Source: Eleusine coracana subsp. coracana
Taxonomy: Eukaryota; Streptophyta; Magnoliopsida; Poales; Poaceae
Direction: 5' to 3'
NCBI GenBank assembly: GCA_032690845.1
Contig: CM064430.1
Span: 6,186,949 to 6,250,948 of the forward strand
Length of the DNA stretch: 64,000 nucleotides
In this document: one piece after another, positions 21,544 to 32,354 of the stretch
How the letters are laid out: every line of letters starts with the position of its first letter
Position numbering within the stretch: the stretch's first letter is position 1
The notes under the pieces: model-generated
Databases searched by the model: none
Told to the model about the DNA's origin: nothing
Seen by the model: only the letters and a program-made list of their open reading frames with translations
Translations under genes and position numbers: made by a program

Positions 21544-22639
21544 AGCCGATGTGCATCGGGCAATGCGTATTTTTTGCAGGGAATAGAAGGAGAAGAGTTC
21601 AGAAGAGCAATTAATGGTAAATACTTGAAGAAATATCATCGGAGTGTTTGGATTGGCGCATGAGCTCGATTACTGGATCATAGTCGACGTGGGAAATTTC
21701 ATTGCTATAGATACCCGATGGATGTTCATCGACTTGAGATGGCCGATATTGAGAATATCGCCCTTAGCAGAAAAAATATTAACGCCACAGTCAAGAAAAT
21801 ACAATATTATAGAATCTTCATCCAGTAACGATATTGAGAGCATCGCTCATAAAGGAAGTTATAGATAGCCATTGTTACAGAATGAAGATGGATGGATTAC
21901 TCATAGGTAATTGGTTTTTGAACGAACCTATTCTCTTATTATAGCTAGGGGATGAAGATGTAATTATTATCCTCCCAAATACGAGGAAGGAGATACATAG
22001 AGGGAGAAAAACACATTAGTAGCTTCCTCTGCTTCCCTGGAAGAGTGTCGTCGTCATCGGACATCACCCGCCGGACAAGGGGAAGAGAGTCCCACGCCGC
22101 TGATGCCATTTTTGACACTTGTGCCTCCATCTAAAGGCAACTAGTGAGTTGATTTCTGGGTGGGGGCAGCTGCGAACTTTGGATTGAAAGGATCGCTCTG
22201 GGGGTAGAAGAGGCGAAGAGTATTCGCCATATAAAATTAGCAGATTTGGAGATAAGTGGTATTTTTCCATCAGTGCTCTCACTAGAAGACCCATGGTCGA
22301 TGGTGTCAGGATGAGAGGAAGAAGCTGGCAAGAGGAACTATTTATAGGGTTTGGACTTGACCTTTGAAGAATCCAAATGCCACTCTACATTGACTGGGAG
22401 AATAGGAAGCGATGAAGTTTGAGGAAAAAGGATTAGAATGAAGACGGTCAAAAAGCAAGACCGGCAGTCGAGGTGGTGCAGAAGAGCAGTAGGCTGCAAT
22501 TAAAGAGTCACGGGTGGATGGAAGCATACTACAAGACGAAATTTAGTGGTTGATGACTCCTGGGTGGTTGTATATGCGTTAAGAAGCATGCGGAGAACAA
22601 GGAGATGAAATTCGACGCATAAAAAATTTCATACCCCAG
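21544..22639 (+). other. Gypsy-1 3' untranslated region with weak antisense ORFs
   Basis: About 1.1 kb between integrase and the polypurine tract. Minus-strand ORFs at 22130-21945 (MEAQVSKMASAAWDSLPLVR), 22294-22064, 22331-22131 and 22527-22342 might be remains of an antisense gene like that of Gypsy-2. I see no shared motif with it, so this is only a positional suggestion. No minisatellite is present. Confidence 0.4.
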
Positions 22640-22660
22640 ACTCGGGGGGGGGGGGGCATG
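22640..22660 (+). other. Gypsy-1 polypurine tract region
   Basis: A run of 13 G (22644-22656) followed by CATG lies immediately before the LTR's TGTTGG. This is the expected plus-strand priming site. Confidence 0.75.
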
Positions 22661-23867
22661 TGTTGGCATCGGAATTTGATCAGGCCTAGTGATCAGCCAC
22701 GTGGATGGAATCGGGCGAAGTTAATGAGCCTAGCGGCCGAAAGGAAGAAAAGTGGACCCCTGTGAGGTCATTTTATCTCTTTCTATTTTAGTTTAGATTT
22801 TGTTTAAAAATAAATATAGTCGCTTTGTTAAGAGTACTGACCGAGTCGAGTTAGAACCCCTTGCACGGGGCTTTATAAATATGTAATAGGATCTGTACGT
22901 AAAAAAACAACACTTTCGTTCAATAAAATTTGGCGCATCACCAACCTTTCCTATCCGACAAAATCCTCGTCTCGTGTGGGCTGCATCGGCTCCGATGTCG
23001 GCAAGCGACTTAGATTAGTCAACCTTGGTAATTCTATCAATCTCGACTAGTGCTTTCTCATTAATTTGATATTCTAGTTGTTATCGTTAGAATTGCTAGT
23101 TATCCGATAATTAGATCTTATTGATGCTTGTTTTATCGACTCTGATTGTAATACTGTCTTGGTTGAAGCCAATCTATTGTAACTTTGGTAGGTTTTATAA
23201 GTGTTAATTAGATCTGTTATTCGAGTCACCTTACTGATTTTATCTATAAATAGGTTAAATCTAGCTCTATCTACCGTGTTTGAACACTGTCTCGATTAAG
23301 TTTGATCTGTTTGAATCAGTAAGGTTGCATCGATTTCGATCTCTTAGTAGACAGATAGGGTTAGATTCGATCTGTTTATAGATAGAGTTGATAGAGTTCT
23401 ATCAGGACGTTTAGTCGATAGGTTATCACGGTTCAATTGACTTTCTGTTGCTTAGATTGATTATATCATTGACTTTAATAGTTATTTGCCCCCTTGTTAA
23501 AATAAGATAGATTTATAATTTTAAGGCATATTTGCAATACCAGCTAATAAGATCTATCGACTTAATACCATCGACAAAGCGAGTCTATGCGTAATCGCTG
23601 TAGAACTATCTACTCATCTCTATCGATTCTGGCACCTTACATCGACTTGGCCAATTGTTTCATAAATACTGTAGGTTTATCGACTCTGGCCTATCAATTC
23701 GATTTGTTATCGGCATCTATGATTTAAAACTGTTTATTAAATTAATTATTACCGATAAGCCAATATAATCAGGGAAAATCGACTGCCACACCCCGGTTTC
23801 TTGTATTGAGCCTGCACTGGAGCTAAGCAAATCTCCCAGGTTACACGTGATAATTTTTATGTCAACA
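22661..23867 (+). repeat. Gypsy-1 3' LTR (1207 bp)
   Basis: It starts TGTTGGCATCGGAATTTG and ends ...TTATGTCAACA. It has a TATA-like TTTATAAATATG near 22872. From about 22917 it matches the 5' LTR, but about 140 bp are missing at 23773, where the 5' LTR carries the extra segment between two CAG triplets. The deletion therefore has microhomology at its ends. Confidence 0.9.
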
Positions 23868-24182
23868 CTCGCACAAGACTTTCCTAATACAAGATATCTA
23901 GATAAAAAAAGAATATTAAAATATATAGACACTACTTTCCCTTGTGTAGAATCCTTGCTAATTCATCCCTTTCGGCCAAGGCCAATGAATTAGGAAATAT
24001 TTTTATCTCCAACAGACCGAAACGGCATCACGTGGCTATCTAGTGCTTCAATTATTTCCGTAAGCTGCCATGTGACCTTTCTTTCATTTTTCTTTCTTTA
24101 ATATGTATGCGTTGGCCTACCATCTTTGATCTCTTTCTTTATTCTACTATTTTTGGTGGTCTTTTGCCTTGCCGACAGCCTC
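23868..24182 (-). repeat. Inverted fragment of a Gypsy-3-type LTR
   Basis: It is the reverse complement of about 27700-27998 inside the Gypsy-3 3' LTR. Shared words include CATCTTTGATCTCTTTCTTT, CGTAAGCTGCCATGTGACC-like sequence and AATATTTTTATCTCCAACAG. It begins exactly where the Gypsy-1 3' LTR ends. It is followed after a short gap by the same LTR type in the opposite orientation. Confidence 0.85.
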
Positions 24183-24989
24183 ATGAATGCATATTAAAGA
24201 AAGAAAGAAAAGAAAGAAAGGTCTGTCTCAGCGTAAATTAATCTTCTGATTAGTTTGTCGTGGTTGGTAGTTATCCGGTATAATAGATCTTTCTATATTA
24301 TTTTGCTAGAATTTGTTATATTTATAGTTAATTTTAGCAATTCAATCTAGTCTGATTTGTATATTCGAGTTATCTCTAAATAGATTTTAGCGATTAGATC
24401 TAGTAGTGTGTGGACGTTTGTTCGTTTCAAGAATTGTCTCGATGCAGACTGATCTTCTGGGATATCCAGAAATGTCTCCATTAAGTCTGATCTTCTAGAT
24501 GGACGACCATACAAGATGAACCTCGTTGCGAGGGTCTGTTAGGGGTATTGTCAGAGTATTTAACCAACGAGATATCTTATTAATAGCAACAACCAATAGG
24601 TGATTAGATGTTTAGCTTTTGTATCTGCTTTGATTTAACGACTGTGTGTGTTATACTAGTTTTATTTGTATAGATGAATTATCATATAGTTTATTTATTT
24701 ATCAGTGTTGTATCGGTTAGGTATTGTGATTCTATTAACTGATCGATATAATATTAATTATTATAATTAGTATAGTGTGCATCAGCTTATAAATTATGCT
24801 TTGTATTATTAAGATAAAGCCTATTAGCAAATAATATGTAAAACAATCGAAATAAGACACAGATTTAACGTGAAAAAACCCTTGCAAAAAAAAACCACAT
24901 ATGTCGACTGACAATCTTTACTATTGGAAGAGAGTTACAACATAGAGAATATAATAATCTCTCTCTCTCTTTCTAATCTTCTCATGCAG

Positions 24990-25046
<57 letters not shown>
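24990..25046. repeat. (AT)n microsatellite
   Basis: About 27 AT dinucleotides in the left part of the palindromic-repeat element. The homology of the left arm to the right terminal repeat stops just before it. Confidence 0.95.
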
Positions 25047-25050
<4 letters not shown>

Positions 25051-26493
25051 TGAAAACTAGAGATAAACTCTCTAAACAATATGATCCGTTATACGAGAGG
25101 ACTCCATATTTCAAACCTTCTAGACGTCTCTAGTAAGGTCACAATTATTCGGATCATATTTTAACAAACTCTACCATGAGACGAATTCCATCTTGTAGCA
25201 AATAAAAAATTATCAATGAACTCCATTCAATGATAAATAACACCGGACGCCAACAAGTCACTAAGACTCAAACAATAGCACCAATCAAGTTTAAGAATTG
25301 CTCAAATTTCATAACTTCATTTTTAATGGAATGCTTAATACTCTGTAATGAAGAGTATATCAGAACTACTACTTTGAGCAAAAGCAACAGAGTCATAACC
25401 ATGATCTAAATAACGAACCGTTATCACGGTCTTGCAGCGTATATGACTTGGTAGAAACCATGTCGAAATACCAATCATCAGCAATAAAATCTACAGCATC
25501 AATAGAACGCTTCGCGTACAACAAAGTAAAATCTGTAGACTTCAATTACACATGAGTGTACCTCCACTAAAGAGATCAGGAACCAATGACTTAACATCTA
25601 AGTCATCTGCACATAGCAACTCCAGTTAAAACCAATTCTATATATACGTATAGTAATTATACACAGAGAAGGATGATATGAATCTTATAATCCAAAAATA
25701 GCTGTGGATCTCCGTCAAGAACACCATCCAGGAACTCCAGAAAACAAACTACTGGTAGAAGAATCTGTGTGCTTGTAGCAAAACAATCTCCAATGTACAC
25801 GTAAGGCAAAAAACACCAGAAAGAAATCACCCGGTAGCCTTCTCATGTGCGTGTAGCAGTCTGGGCCAAAGTGGCCAAACACGCACGCACAGAATTGTTT
25901 TCTCCGATCTCTCTAGCGGCAGGAGACAGGTGAACCACCTCGGTACTTGATACGGGAGGAGGACTGACCGCTAGATTGACTTGAACAGCAGCACCGAGAC
26001 AGCTTTGTAGTAAATCAATCTGGCCGAAACGAAAAAGGATCAGGTGATAAAAAAAAAAAAGCTGCAGCTATGCTGCTGGATGAATCTCGTCGACGCCGAC
26101 TCAGACTCGCAACAATCAATGAGTCACGCAGGACAAAACAACAGATGCTCACACGGAATTGGATTCCGTCTTCCACTCTGACACGGCTTTAGCCTGCCTT
26201 GTACTCGATGGGATACGCTGAGTTGCCGACGACGGACACGAAAGCTGAACGAATCCAACTTGAGTCGACGGAAAAAACATGTCGAGTCACCGATATCGAC
26301 GAACACGCCAACCCAAAACGAAGATTAATCCGTCCTCAAGCCACGGATAAATGTGGCGGATAACCACGCCCTACAGCGTGGGTTGCGACGATGAAATGTC
26401 TCAGATTGCTAGCAGCGGCGAAAAAACAGGGAATAATAGAATTTTAATATTCTTTTTATTTTCACAAATCGTGTGTCTAATTCTGATACCACT

Positions 26494-26756
26494 TGTTAGT
26501 AAATAATACATAATTAAGATTAAAACATAACATAAATTTAATATGAAAAACCCTTGTAGAAAAAATCACAGGCGCCGACCGACAATCTTCACTATTAGGA
26601 AGAGTTGAGAGAGAGGAGAAATTATTATATTTCTTATGTTGTAACTCTCCTTAAATAGTGAAGATTGCTGATCGACGCCCGTGGTTTTTCCTACAAGGGT
26701 TTTCTACGTTAAATCTGTGTTGTGTTTTGATCTTGGTTATGCATTATTTGCTAACA
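26494..26756 (-). repeat. Palindromic terminal repeat (263 bp)
   Basis: The first ~100 bases and the last ~100 bases are imperfect inverted copies of each other (GTTAGTAAATAATACATAA at one end, TTATGCATTATTTGCTAAC at the other, with ACCCTTGTAG and CTACAAGGGT inside). The repeat can fold on itself. Starting with TGTTAG and ending with CTAACA is normal for an LTR, but 100-base arms are not. Confidence 0.8.
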
Positions 26757-26993
26757 AAGCTGATACTTAATTATATACTTAGTCTATATCAACTTTGTGC
26801 CTGTATCGACTCTATGTCTAAAAGCTATCGTTGGTTGACTTATAGGCGCACACCTTGTTAGTTGAATGGTTAAACTAACTGGCACGCCGCGTAACATCTA
26901 TCACGTGTTATTGGACCTGTACTAGAGTTAAACAGATCTCCCATACCTCATGTTTACACGTGAAGAATCGACTACTGATTTTTCATGTCAACA

Positions 26994-27488
26994 CATTTTT
27001 GGCACGTCTGGTGGGACACACATTTTTGACATTTGTGTTTACATGGCATCAGCCGATCGATCTCCAATTTGCTACGGTCTTCGTCTATCAGGTGCTCTAG
27101 GCTTTAACGTTCGGGCGCATCGCTGTAGTTTCATCTAGATTCGTCAGTCAGTTATCGAAGTCTTGTCTGTCGCACTGGAGGCATTGGCTAATTTATCAAG
27201 AGTGAAGTTGATTTGATTCTGAACTTGAAGAGAAGCATCGGCTGTGAGAGATTTAATTAATCTTATGAAAGTTCGAAGCACGAACAATTCATATTGATAC
27301 TTCGAACCGGGGGCCTATACGAGTTGACAACACAAATTTGCCGGTCAATGCACCATGTTTTGGTGTCAACATACTTATTTAAGAACTGCTGACGAGATCA
27401 TCGGCAAAGAGATGAGCATCAAACTGAGGATCCTGTGTAATTAGTTTCGAAGCATGAAGCATTCATACTACGAAACTGGGGGGGTCTG
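26994..27488 (+). other. Gypsy-3 internal region (non-coding)
   Basis: It starts with the primer-site-like ATTTTTGGCACGTCTGGTGG. No gag motif is present. At 27303-27372 a G-run and a 62-base stretch ending ...TTGGTGTCAACA repeat the end of the 3' LTR (28273-28334), so a piece of LTR is embedded internally. It ends with the tract GAAACTGGGGGGGTC. Confidence 0.65.
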
Positions 27489-28334
27489 TGTTAACACCAG
27501 ATTATTTTGAGCAAGTATAAGAATATCGGCTACTAGTTTACGTGCATGGAGAGATGCCATCGACAAGGATCGCATATAATCGGCTAGCATACATGCAGAT
27601 GGAATCAACATAATGGGCAATCGGCAAAGTAGGATAATAGTCTGGAGTACAGAAGAAATCGGCCAGAAGTGGACAGAGTGCGTGCATCCATGGAGCTATG
27701 GGCAAGGCAACAAGACAGCCAAAACTAGTAGAATAAAGAAAGAGATCAAAGATGGCAGGCCAACGCATGCATATTAAAGAAAGAAAGGTCACATGACAGC
27801 TTACGGAAATAATTGAAGCCCTAGATAGCCACGTGATGCAGTTTCGGTCTGTTGGAGATAAAAATATTTCCTAATTCATTTGCCTTGGCCGAAAGGGAAG
27901 AATTAGCAAGGATTCTATATAAGGGAAAGTAGAATCTATATATTTTAATATTTCCTTTTATCTAGATATCTTGTATTAGGGAAGTCTTGTGCGAGGTATT
28001 AGTCCTAGCTTGTTGGGAGTCATTAGTTAGGGTATAAATATGTATCCAGGGTTATTGTAATAATCTATCTCTCGATCAATACAACTTCGACGTATCGCCA
28101 ACCCTGAAAACAGGTATATCCCGATGAGTTTTTTGTCTAGAGCGGGCTCTCCACGATAGATGTAGGACTCGTCACCCCGACGAATTCGTCGTCATGAAGC
28201 AGACTGCATCGACTTGTTCGACCTTGACGATATAACGGAGGACTCGATCAATATACAACTTCGGCGAATGCATGGGGCTATACGGGTTGACAACACAAAT
28301 TTACCGGTCATTGCGCCAAGTTTTGGTGTCAACA
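27489..28334 (+). repeat. Gypsy-3 3' LTR (846 bp, internally shortened)
   Basis: TGTTAACACCAGATTATTTT to ...TTTTGGTGTCAACA. 27700-27998 matches the inverted fragment at 23868. 28070-28150 matches the scrap at 2860. The long leader-like part present in the 5' LTR is missing here. Confidence 0.75.
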
Positions 28335-28339
28335 CATAG

Positions 28340-29185
28340 GCTCTGTACAGGCCTCCAATTCAGAGTGGTAAGAGATGGGTCGTTTGAAATGCTATTGCAT
28401 AGTAGATTAGCCGGTCAAGAAACAGTGTACCCTTTATACTGACCTTAAAAACCATTGAACAAAACATAATTGAAATATCTAAAAATACCACCTTTATGGG
28501 TGCAGTCCATTTATTGTTTTGTTCATACATGTAACTATGACATTTTATAGATTGATGACATTTTTTTCTCAAATTATCAGTTCTTTAGAAAAATTCAATT
28601 TGTTCATTGTTTAGTTCTCCTCAGCAGATCATCAGCTCAAGAAATAGAACATGCAGGATGAGCACAGAAATTTCAGAAACGTGTGGCGTGGTCTGTTAAT
28701 ATTCGTGGCTTAAAAGTACTTCTCACAACAGACTGAAGTTTTCTTGTGAGCAGTTTTACTGTCGAAAATACTAACCTAGTTTTACCTTAAAATCCTATAT
28801 GTTTTTCTTTGAAAATAACGTGTGAACCAATCTTCACAACTCCGTATAATTTTTTGCTAACTCTGTATTTTTAGTATATAGGTGTTTGCCCTGCAGAGGA
28901 GTTTAGATAGCGGATTCGTTTGGGGTGCAACAGTATATTTCAAGAAGGGGTATTTCCTACCTACGGCTGCTTGGTGATTTCTCACCACCAAAAGGCTAGA
29001 GCCTGATTTCTTGCGTAAGAGGGATAACAGGCATGCGATGCTTTGTTATCACGCAGTAATTGTAGCTATAGTTTCCAGCATGGGAGGCATCAAGGAAAGA
29101 GCGTGCATGGAGAGATGACAATGAAGAGCCCCCGCTTACATGGGGACCGACTTGCAAATGTCGAGTAATTGTAGCTATAGTTTCT
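28340..29185 (+). repeat. Repeat R, copy 2 (5' and middle part)
   Basis: It aligns with copy 4 (33600 onward) for over 800 bp: GAAATGCTATTGCATAG, TTTATTGTTTTGTTCATAC, GTTTTACTGTC, then TATATAGGTGTTT and GGGTGCAACAGTATATTTC. It stops after CTTGCAAATGTCGA. The 19-base word GTAATTGTAGCTATAGTTT occurs twice (29057 and 29165). Confidence 0.85.
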
Positions 29186-29741
29186 AGTTGAGTGAATTGC
29201 TCTCACAGCGCAACTTATATGTCGAGGATTGGGTCCAAGTTTTCTATGCTACACTCTGGATTCCTGAGGATTAAAGTTTTCTTTCATTATTGTTCCAAGG
29301 TGACGAATATAGAGTCTCCAAAGCTGATATCGCTGAGATTCTTGAACTCTAGCTGGTTCCTGGTACTTCTCTACACCAGACAGCCTATGGGAATGCTGTC
29401 ACACCTCACCGTTCTTTGGTTGGTTGTAATGTCCCAACAGATAAACATGTAGTCCTTTGTTCGACTGTGCCATCAATGTTGGATCAGCGCACCAGATGCC
29501 TTACTTGCATCATCGAATGGCACCGGCCATCAAGGTGATTGATCCTGCTCTGAGGAGTACCTTGTTACCACGGATCGAAAATTCTGAGGCCATCCCTACT
29601 CTTCAGTAGTGGCTCCTTTTGTGCAACATCAAATGGCATCCATTTGACATTGTGGACTTTTACTATACGAGATTGAGGATGCAGTACAAGAATCATATGA
29701 TCTTACAGAAACTTAGTAACGAAGCCGCATTGCATCGTTAA
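29186..29741 (+). other. Unclassified degenerate sequence, possibly old retroelement
   Basis: Short translated pieces such as IKVIDPALRSTLLPRIENSE and WHPFDIVDFYYTRLRMQYKN read like protein but in shifting frames. I do not recognise the family with confidence. An ORF at 29192-29452 has no domain I can name. Confidence 0.25.
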
Positions 29742-29985
29742 TTGGTGACAGATTTCTGTCACTAAAATCTCATCAATCTACTGACAATAATTTCAAGTCC
29801 ACCGCTAAAACGCACATCATTAATGTTATTCCAGCGCAAACCATTTTTCAGGACCCACCTATCGACATTGTTTCAATCATTTACGACAGACTGAAACATC
29901 ACTAATGTGGGCAATGCTGAGCTAGCACCGAGCGGACCCACCAGTCGGGGTTCCCCGGGCACTAGTGACAGAAAAATCATCACCA
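29742..29985. mobile_element. Small TIR element (MITE-like, ~244 bp)
   Basis: TTGGTGACAGATTTCTGTC at the left and GACAGAAAAATCATCACCAA at the right form imperfect terminal inverted repeats. The interior has no ORF. No convincing target duplication was found, so the superfamily is open. Confidence 0.5.
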
Positions 29986-30465
29986 ACATAAACAGTAGCA
30001 TGTGTTCATCATCGTAGCATGTGTTGAAGAAAAAAAATCATTGATCATATATTCTTTCTACTTGAAGATATAGCTGACATGTTCAAAGACATAGGTTGTG
30101 CACATGTGAGATGTCCAACATGCCTTGCAAACCTTTTTTAGCTGACCAAGCTGATCAACAATGAATTGGAAAAGGAACAATAGTTGAAGATTAGAGATGC
30201 GCAAACCAGCTGGCTACCACATATATAGATGAGATGGCATGCAGTGGCAATCAATATAACCAAATTCGAGTAGAATTAATATTATTTAAATTAGGTTATT
30301 GGATGACTTTATACGGAATAAAGCTTGCATCATTTAGAAATAGATTGGTAAATTGTGAAATATGTGTGTGTGTGGGGGGGGGGGTCTAATAGTGACCATG
30401 ATAACAACGGTGGCTTCATCACAATAATCTAGAACCATGCAACTGAACGGGCCATCTCACTAGTT
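29986..30465. other. No recognised feature
   Basis: AT-rich non-coding DNA between a MITE-like element and repeat R. AGTAGCATGTGTTCATCATC and CGTAGCATGTGTTGAAG form a short direct repeat near 29995-30025. Confidence 0.5.
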
Positions 30466-31848
30466 GTTAGTATATATATAGGTGTTTCATGCTGATTCAT
30501 TTCTAGGAAGCTTTAACAATCCGCAAAAGCCCAACTATTCATTGTTAGTATATATATATATATAGGTTTTTTCTCTGTGGAGAAATTTAGATGGGTGAAA
30601 AGCACACACAAGTGGGTGCATATAAGGTGCAACAGTATATTTCAAGAAGACTAGCTGTATACAGAGGATGTTTGCTACCACTGCATGGTGATTTCTCTCT
30701 ACCTAAGGTCTAGAACATCCTTTCTTTCATACCATAGACGAAGGCCTGCATTGTGTGTTTATCACACAGCCATCATGCTATACAGTTTCCGGCATCGGAG
30801 GCATCAAGAAAAGACCATACTTGCAGAGAGTGATTTACAGAGCCTCTGATGCATTCTCTCTCCCAAGCCACTTCACATTTTCCGTGCTTTGAAGCATGAC
30901 CCACGTTGCCAGTACATAACCGGGCCCTTGCAAGCTAAAGACGAAAAGGATGTGGTACTGAGATCAGGCGCCAGACACACTGTGCCCTGACCCTCCTGGC
31001 TGCTGGGAGGTAGACATGTGCTAGCAGCTCTACCTAGAAATATATCCCACATGCTAGGGAACTTGCTCTCTAATTTTAACACAGTGGAGAAAAATAACAT
31101 TTTAGTGGGAGTTTCTGCATTATGTTGGGCAATTTAGAAATGTCGTAATGATGTAATCTTTGAAAATTGCCATTATTCATCATTTATATAGGATATATTC
31201 AGGGGAACATATTGGATGCGATTGTGGTCGCTATTACAACATGATGAATAGGCAAAGAATTCCTTCCGACGAGTGAGCAGGATGTTAGAGACCACGGCGC
31301 TGGAGCTCTTTGCTACACATGGATGAAAGTTTAATAATAGACTTTGTCCCTCTTTACCTATTATTAATGTTTCCTTGTAATGTCAGTATAGGTTGTTGAA
31401 TATTATAATAAATTATACGCTGTGTGCGAACTCGCAGAGGCAGGAATTATTTCCATTATCTAAAAAAAAAAGCTCCACATCACCTATCATTACCTCAAAC
31501 TCTGCCCACGTTGTCTCTCTTTATTGGCCCCGAATCACTCTGTCATCTGCCGCTGGTGTCTGCTCCCCAAAGTCGTCACCTCAAGGGAGATCACCCAGGG
31601 TGTGTGGGAGCACTGTCGTTGGAGCCCGGCTCTCTCCCATGCCCTTCTCACGGGCACGAAGCTTTTCCTTCTGCTTGAAGCGCGCACATGCACATGCGCC
31701 TGATCAAGAAAGCAGGAACCGGCTATGCCCACCTGGATGCACGCTACTAGTGAACCATTTGCAGGTCGTCGGTAGCCCAGATTTGTTGGAATTTATGGAT
31801 CTTCAAAAAGCAGGTAGCCAGAATTTCGAGGCTTGCGGGTAGACAGCA
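30466..31848 (+). repeat. Repeat R, copy 3 (middle and 3' part), split by a LINE
   Basis: It starts around two GTTAGTATATATATA words and TATATAGGTTTTTT, continues through GGGTGCATATAAGGTGCAAC, GCATCAAGAAAAGACC and GGTACTGAGATCAGGCGCC. After the LINE at 31036-31471 it continues to GGTCGTCGGTAGCCCAG. It shares the tail type of copies 1, 4 and 5. Confidence 0.85.
31036..31471 (+). mobile_element. 5'-truncated LINE (non-LTR retrotransposon) 3' end
   Basis: 436 bp ending in a run of 10 A. Flanks AGCTCTACCT (31026-31035) and AGCTCCACAT (31471-31480) form the target duplication. Copy 1 of R at 1820-1835 shows the uninterrupted sequence. The translation gives plant LINE C-terminal patterns (WLLRNDVVFEN-type, LETTALELFATHG), and the end TTTCCATTATCTAAAAA is typical of plant LINE tails. 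It is too short for function. Confidence 0.85.
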
Positions 31849-32354
31849 GTGTAGTTTAATTAGAAAAAATGCACTGTTAAATACTATACTACTGTGTATG
31901 TGTATACGACAGCATGTGACGGCTGTAAACAGCAAGGAAAACAAGTGAAAAGTGGAGGGCAAACGGCATGGCAGTAAAAATGCTCAGAGCAGTGCAACGG
32001 ATTTACTCGATTTCATTGGGAATAAAATGTACCGCTAGGTGCTAAATTGTTTCACTAAATAAAAACATTGTGTATTGCCACAGATTTCATATAGCACATA
32101 TATGTGCATATATAACGAATCCTAGGTTTTATACAAGCAGCAACAACATTGCCGTCTGAGTGTCACAGTGTTGTTAGTTACATATTTATTCAATGAACGA
32201 CAACCACATCCTCTTGGAGGCCAGAGGGGAGCTAGGAGGCCCTTTTCCCAGCAAGTGCACCAGCACCAGGGAATGAGGGAAAATGGAAATTTAAGTACAA
32301 CCCTTCATGTGTTTCAATTCATGTCCACCACCCCAAAAAAACATTCAAACACGC
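31849..32354. other. No recognised feature
   Basis: AT-rich stretch between repeats R and S; corresponds in position to 2180-2400 after copy 1, with weak similarity only (TGTAGTTTAATTA at both starts). No ORF with a known domain. Confidence 0.4.

Larger units (their letters stand above)
2921..23867 (+). mobile_element. Gypsy-1: defective Ty3/gypsy (Tat/Retand-type) LTR retrotransposon, split by Gypsy-2
   Basis: The order is LTR, primer site, gag, protease, reverse transcriptase, RNase H, a second RNase H-like domain, integrase, polypurine tract, LTR. This is the Ty3/gypsy order, and the extra RNase H is the hallmark of the Tat lineage. Gypsy-2 (7657-19013) is nested inside the reverse transcriptase. 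Without it the element is about 9.6 kb. The 5' LTR is truncated and the coding region has many stops, frameshifts and lost catalytic residues, so it is not autonomous. No target duplication can be seen because the true left end is gone. Confidence 0.9.
24822..26756 (-). mobile_element. 1.9-kb LTR-type element with palindromic terminal repeat and inverted arms
   Basis: It is flanked by AAGCC (24817-24821) and AAGCT (26757-26761), a 5-bp duplication with one mismatch. Its right end is a 263-bp terminal repeat (TGTTAG...CTAACA). Just inside lies ATTCTGATACCACT, whose reverse complement AGTGGTATCAGAAT is a tRNA-Met-type primer site, so the element would be transcribed on the minus strand. The left end resembles the right terminal repeat in inverted, not direct, orientation for about 165 bp. 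No gag or pol motif was found in the 1.3-kb interior, so it is non-autonomous. Confidence 0.7.
24184..26993 (+). repeat. Gypsy-3 5' LTR, interrupted at 24822-26756
   Basis: Left piece 24184-24821 starts with GCATATTAAAGAAAGAAAG, which also occurs at 27767 in the 3' LTR. Right piece 26757-26993 ends ...TTTTTCATGTCAACA right before the primer site. The ending resembles that of the Gypsy-1 LTR (ATGTCAACA). The two pieces are separated by a 1.9-kb insertion with a 5-bp duplication. Confidence 0.7.
24184..28334 (+). mobile_element. Gypsy-3: internally deleted LTR retrotransposon
   Basis: The parts are a 5' LTR (24184-26993, itself split by another element), a primer-site-like sequence, only about 0.5 kb of non-coding internal DNA, a G-rich tract, and a 3' LTR to 28334. 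No gag or pol remains, so it depended on others or lost its coding region. The primer-site and LTR sequences are related to those of Gypsy-1. The true left end was not found. No clear target duplication was seen. Confidence 0.7.

Noticed and set aside
21945..22527. Antisense gene in Gypsy-1 comparable to that of Gypsy-2
   Set aside because: Minus-strand ORFs exist, but none shares the NKGWH-type block or coiled-coil pattern. Only the position suggests it, so it was not called as a gene.
24924..25133. ORF with YIYIYIYI run
   Set aside because: Translation of the (AT)n microsatellite.
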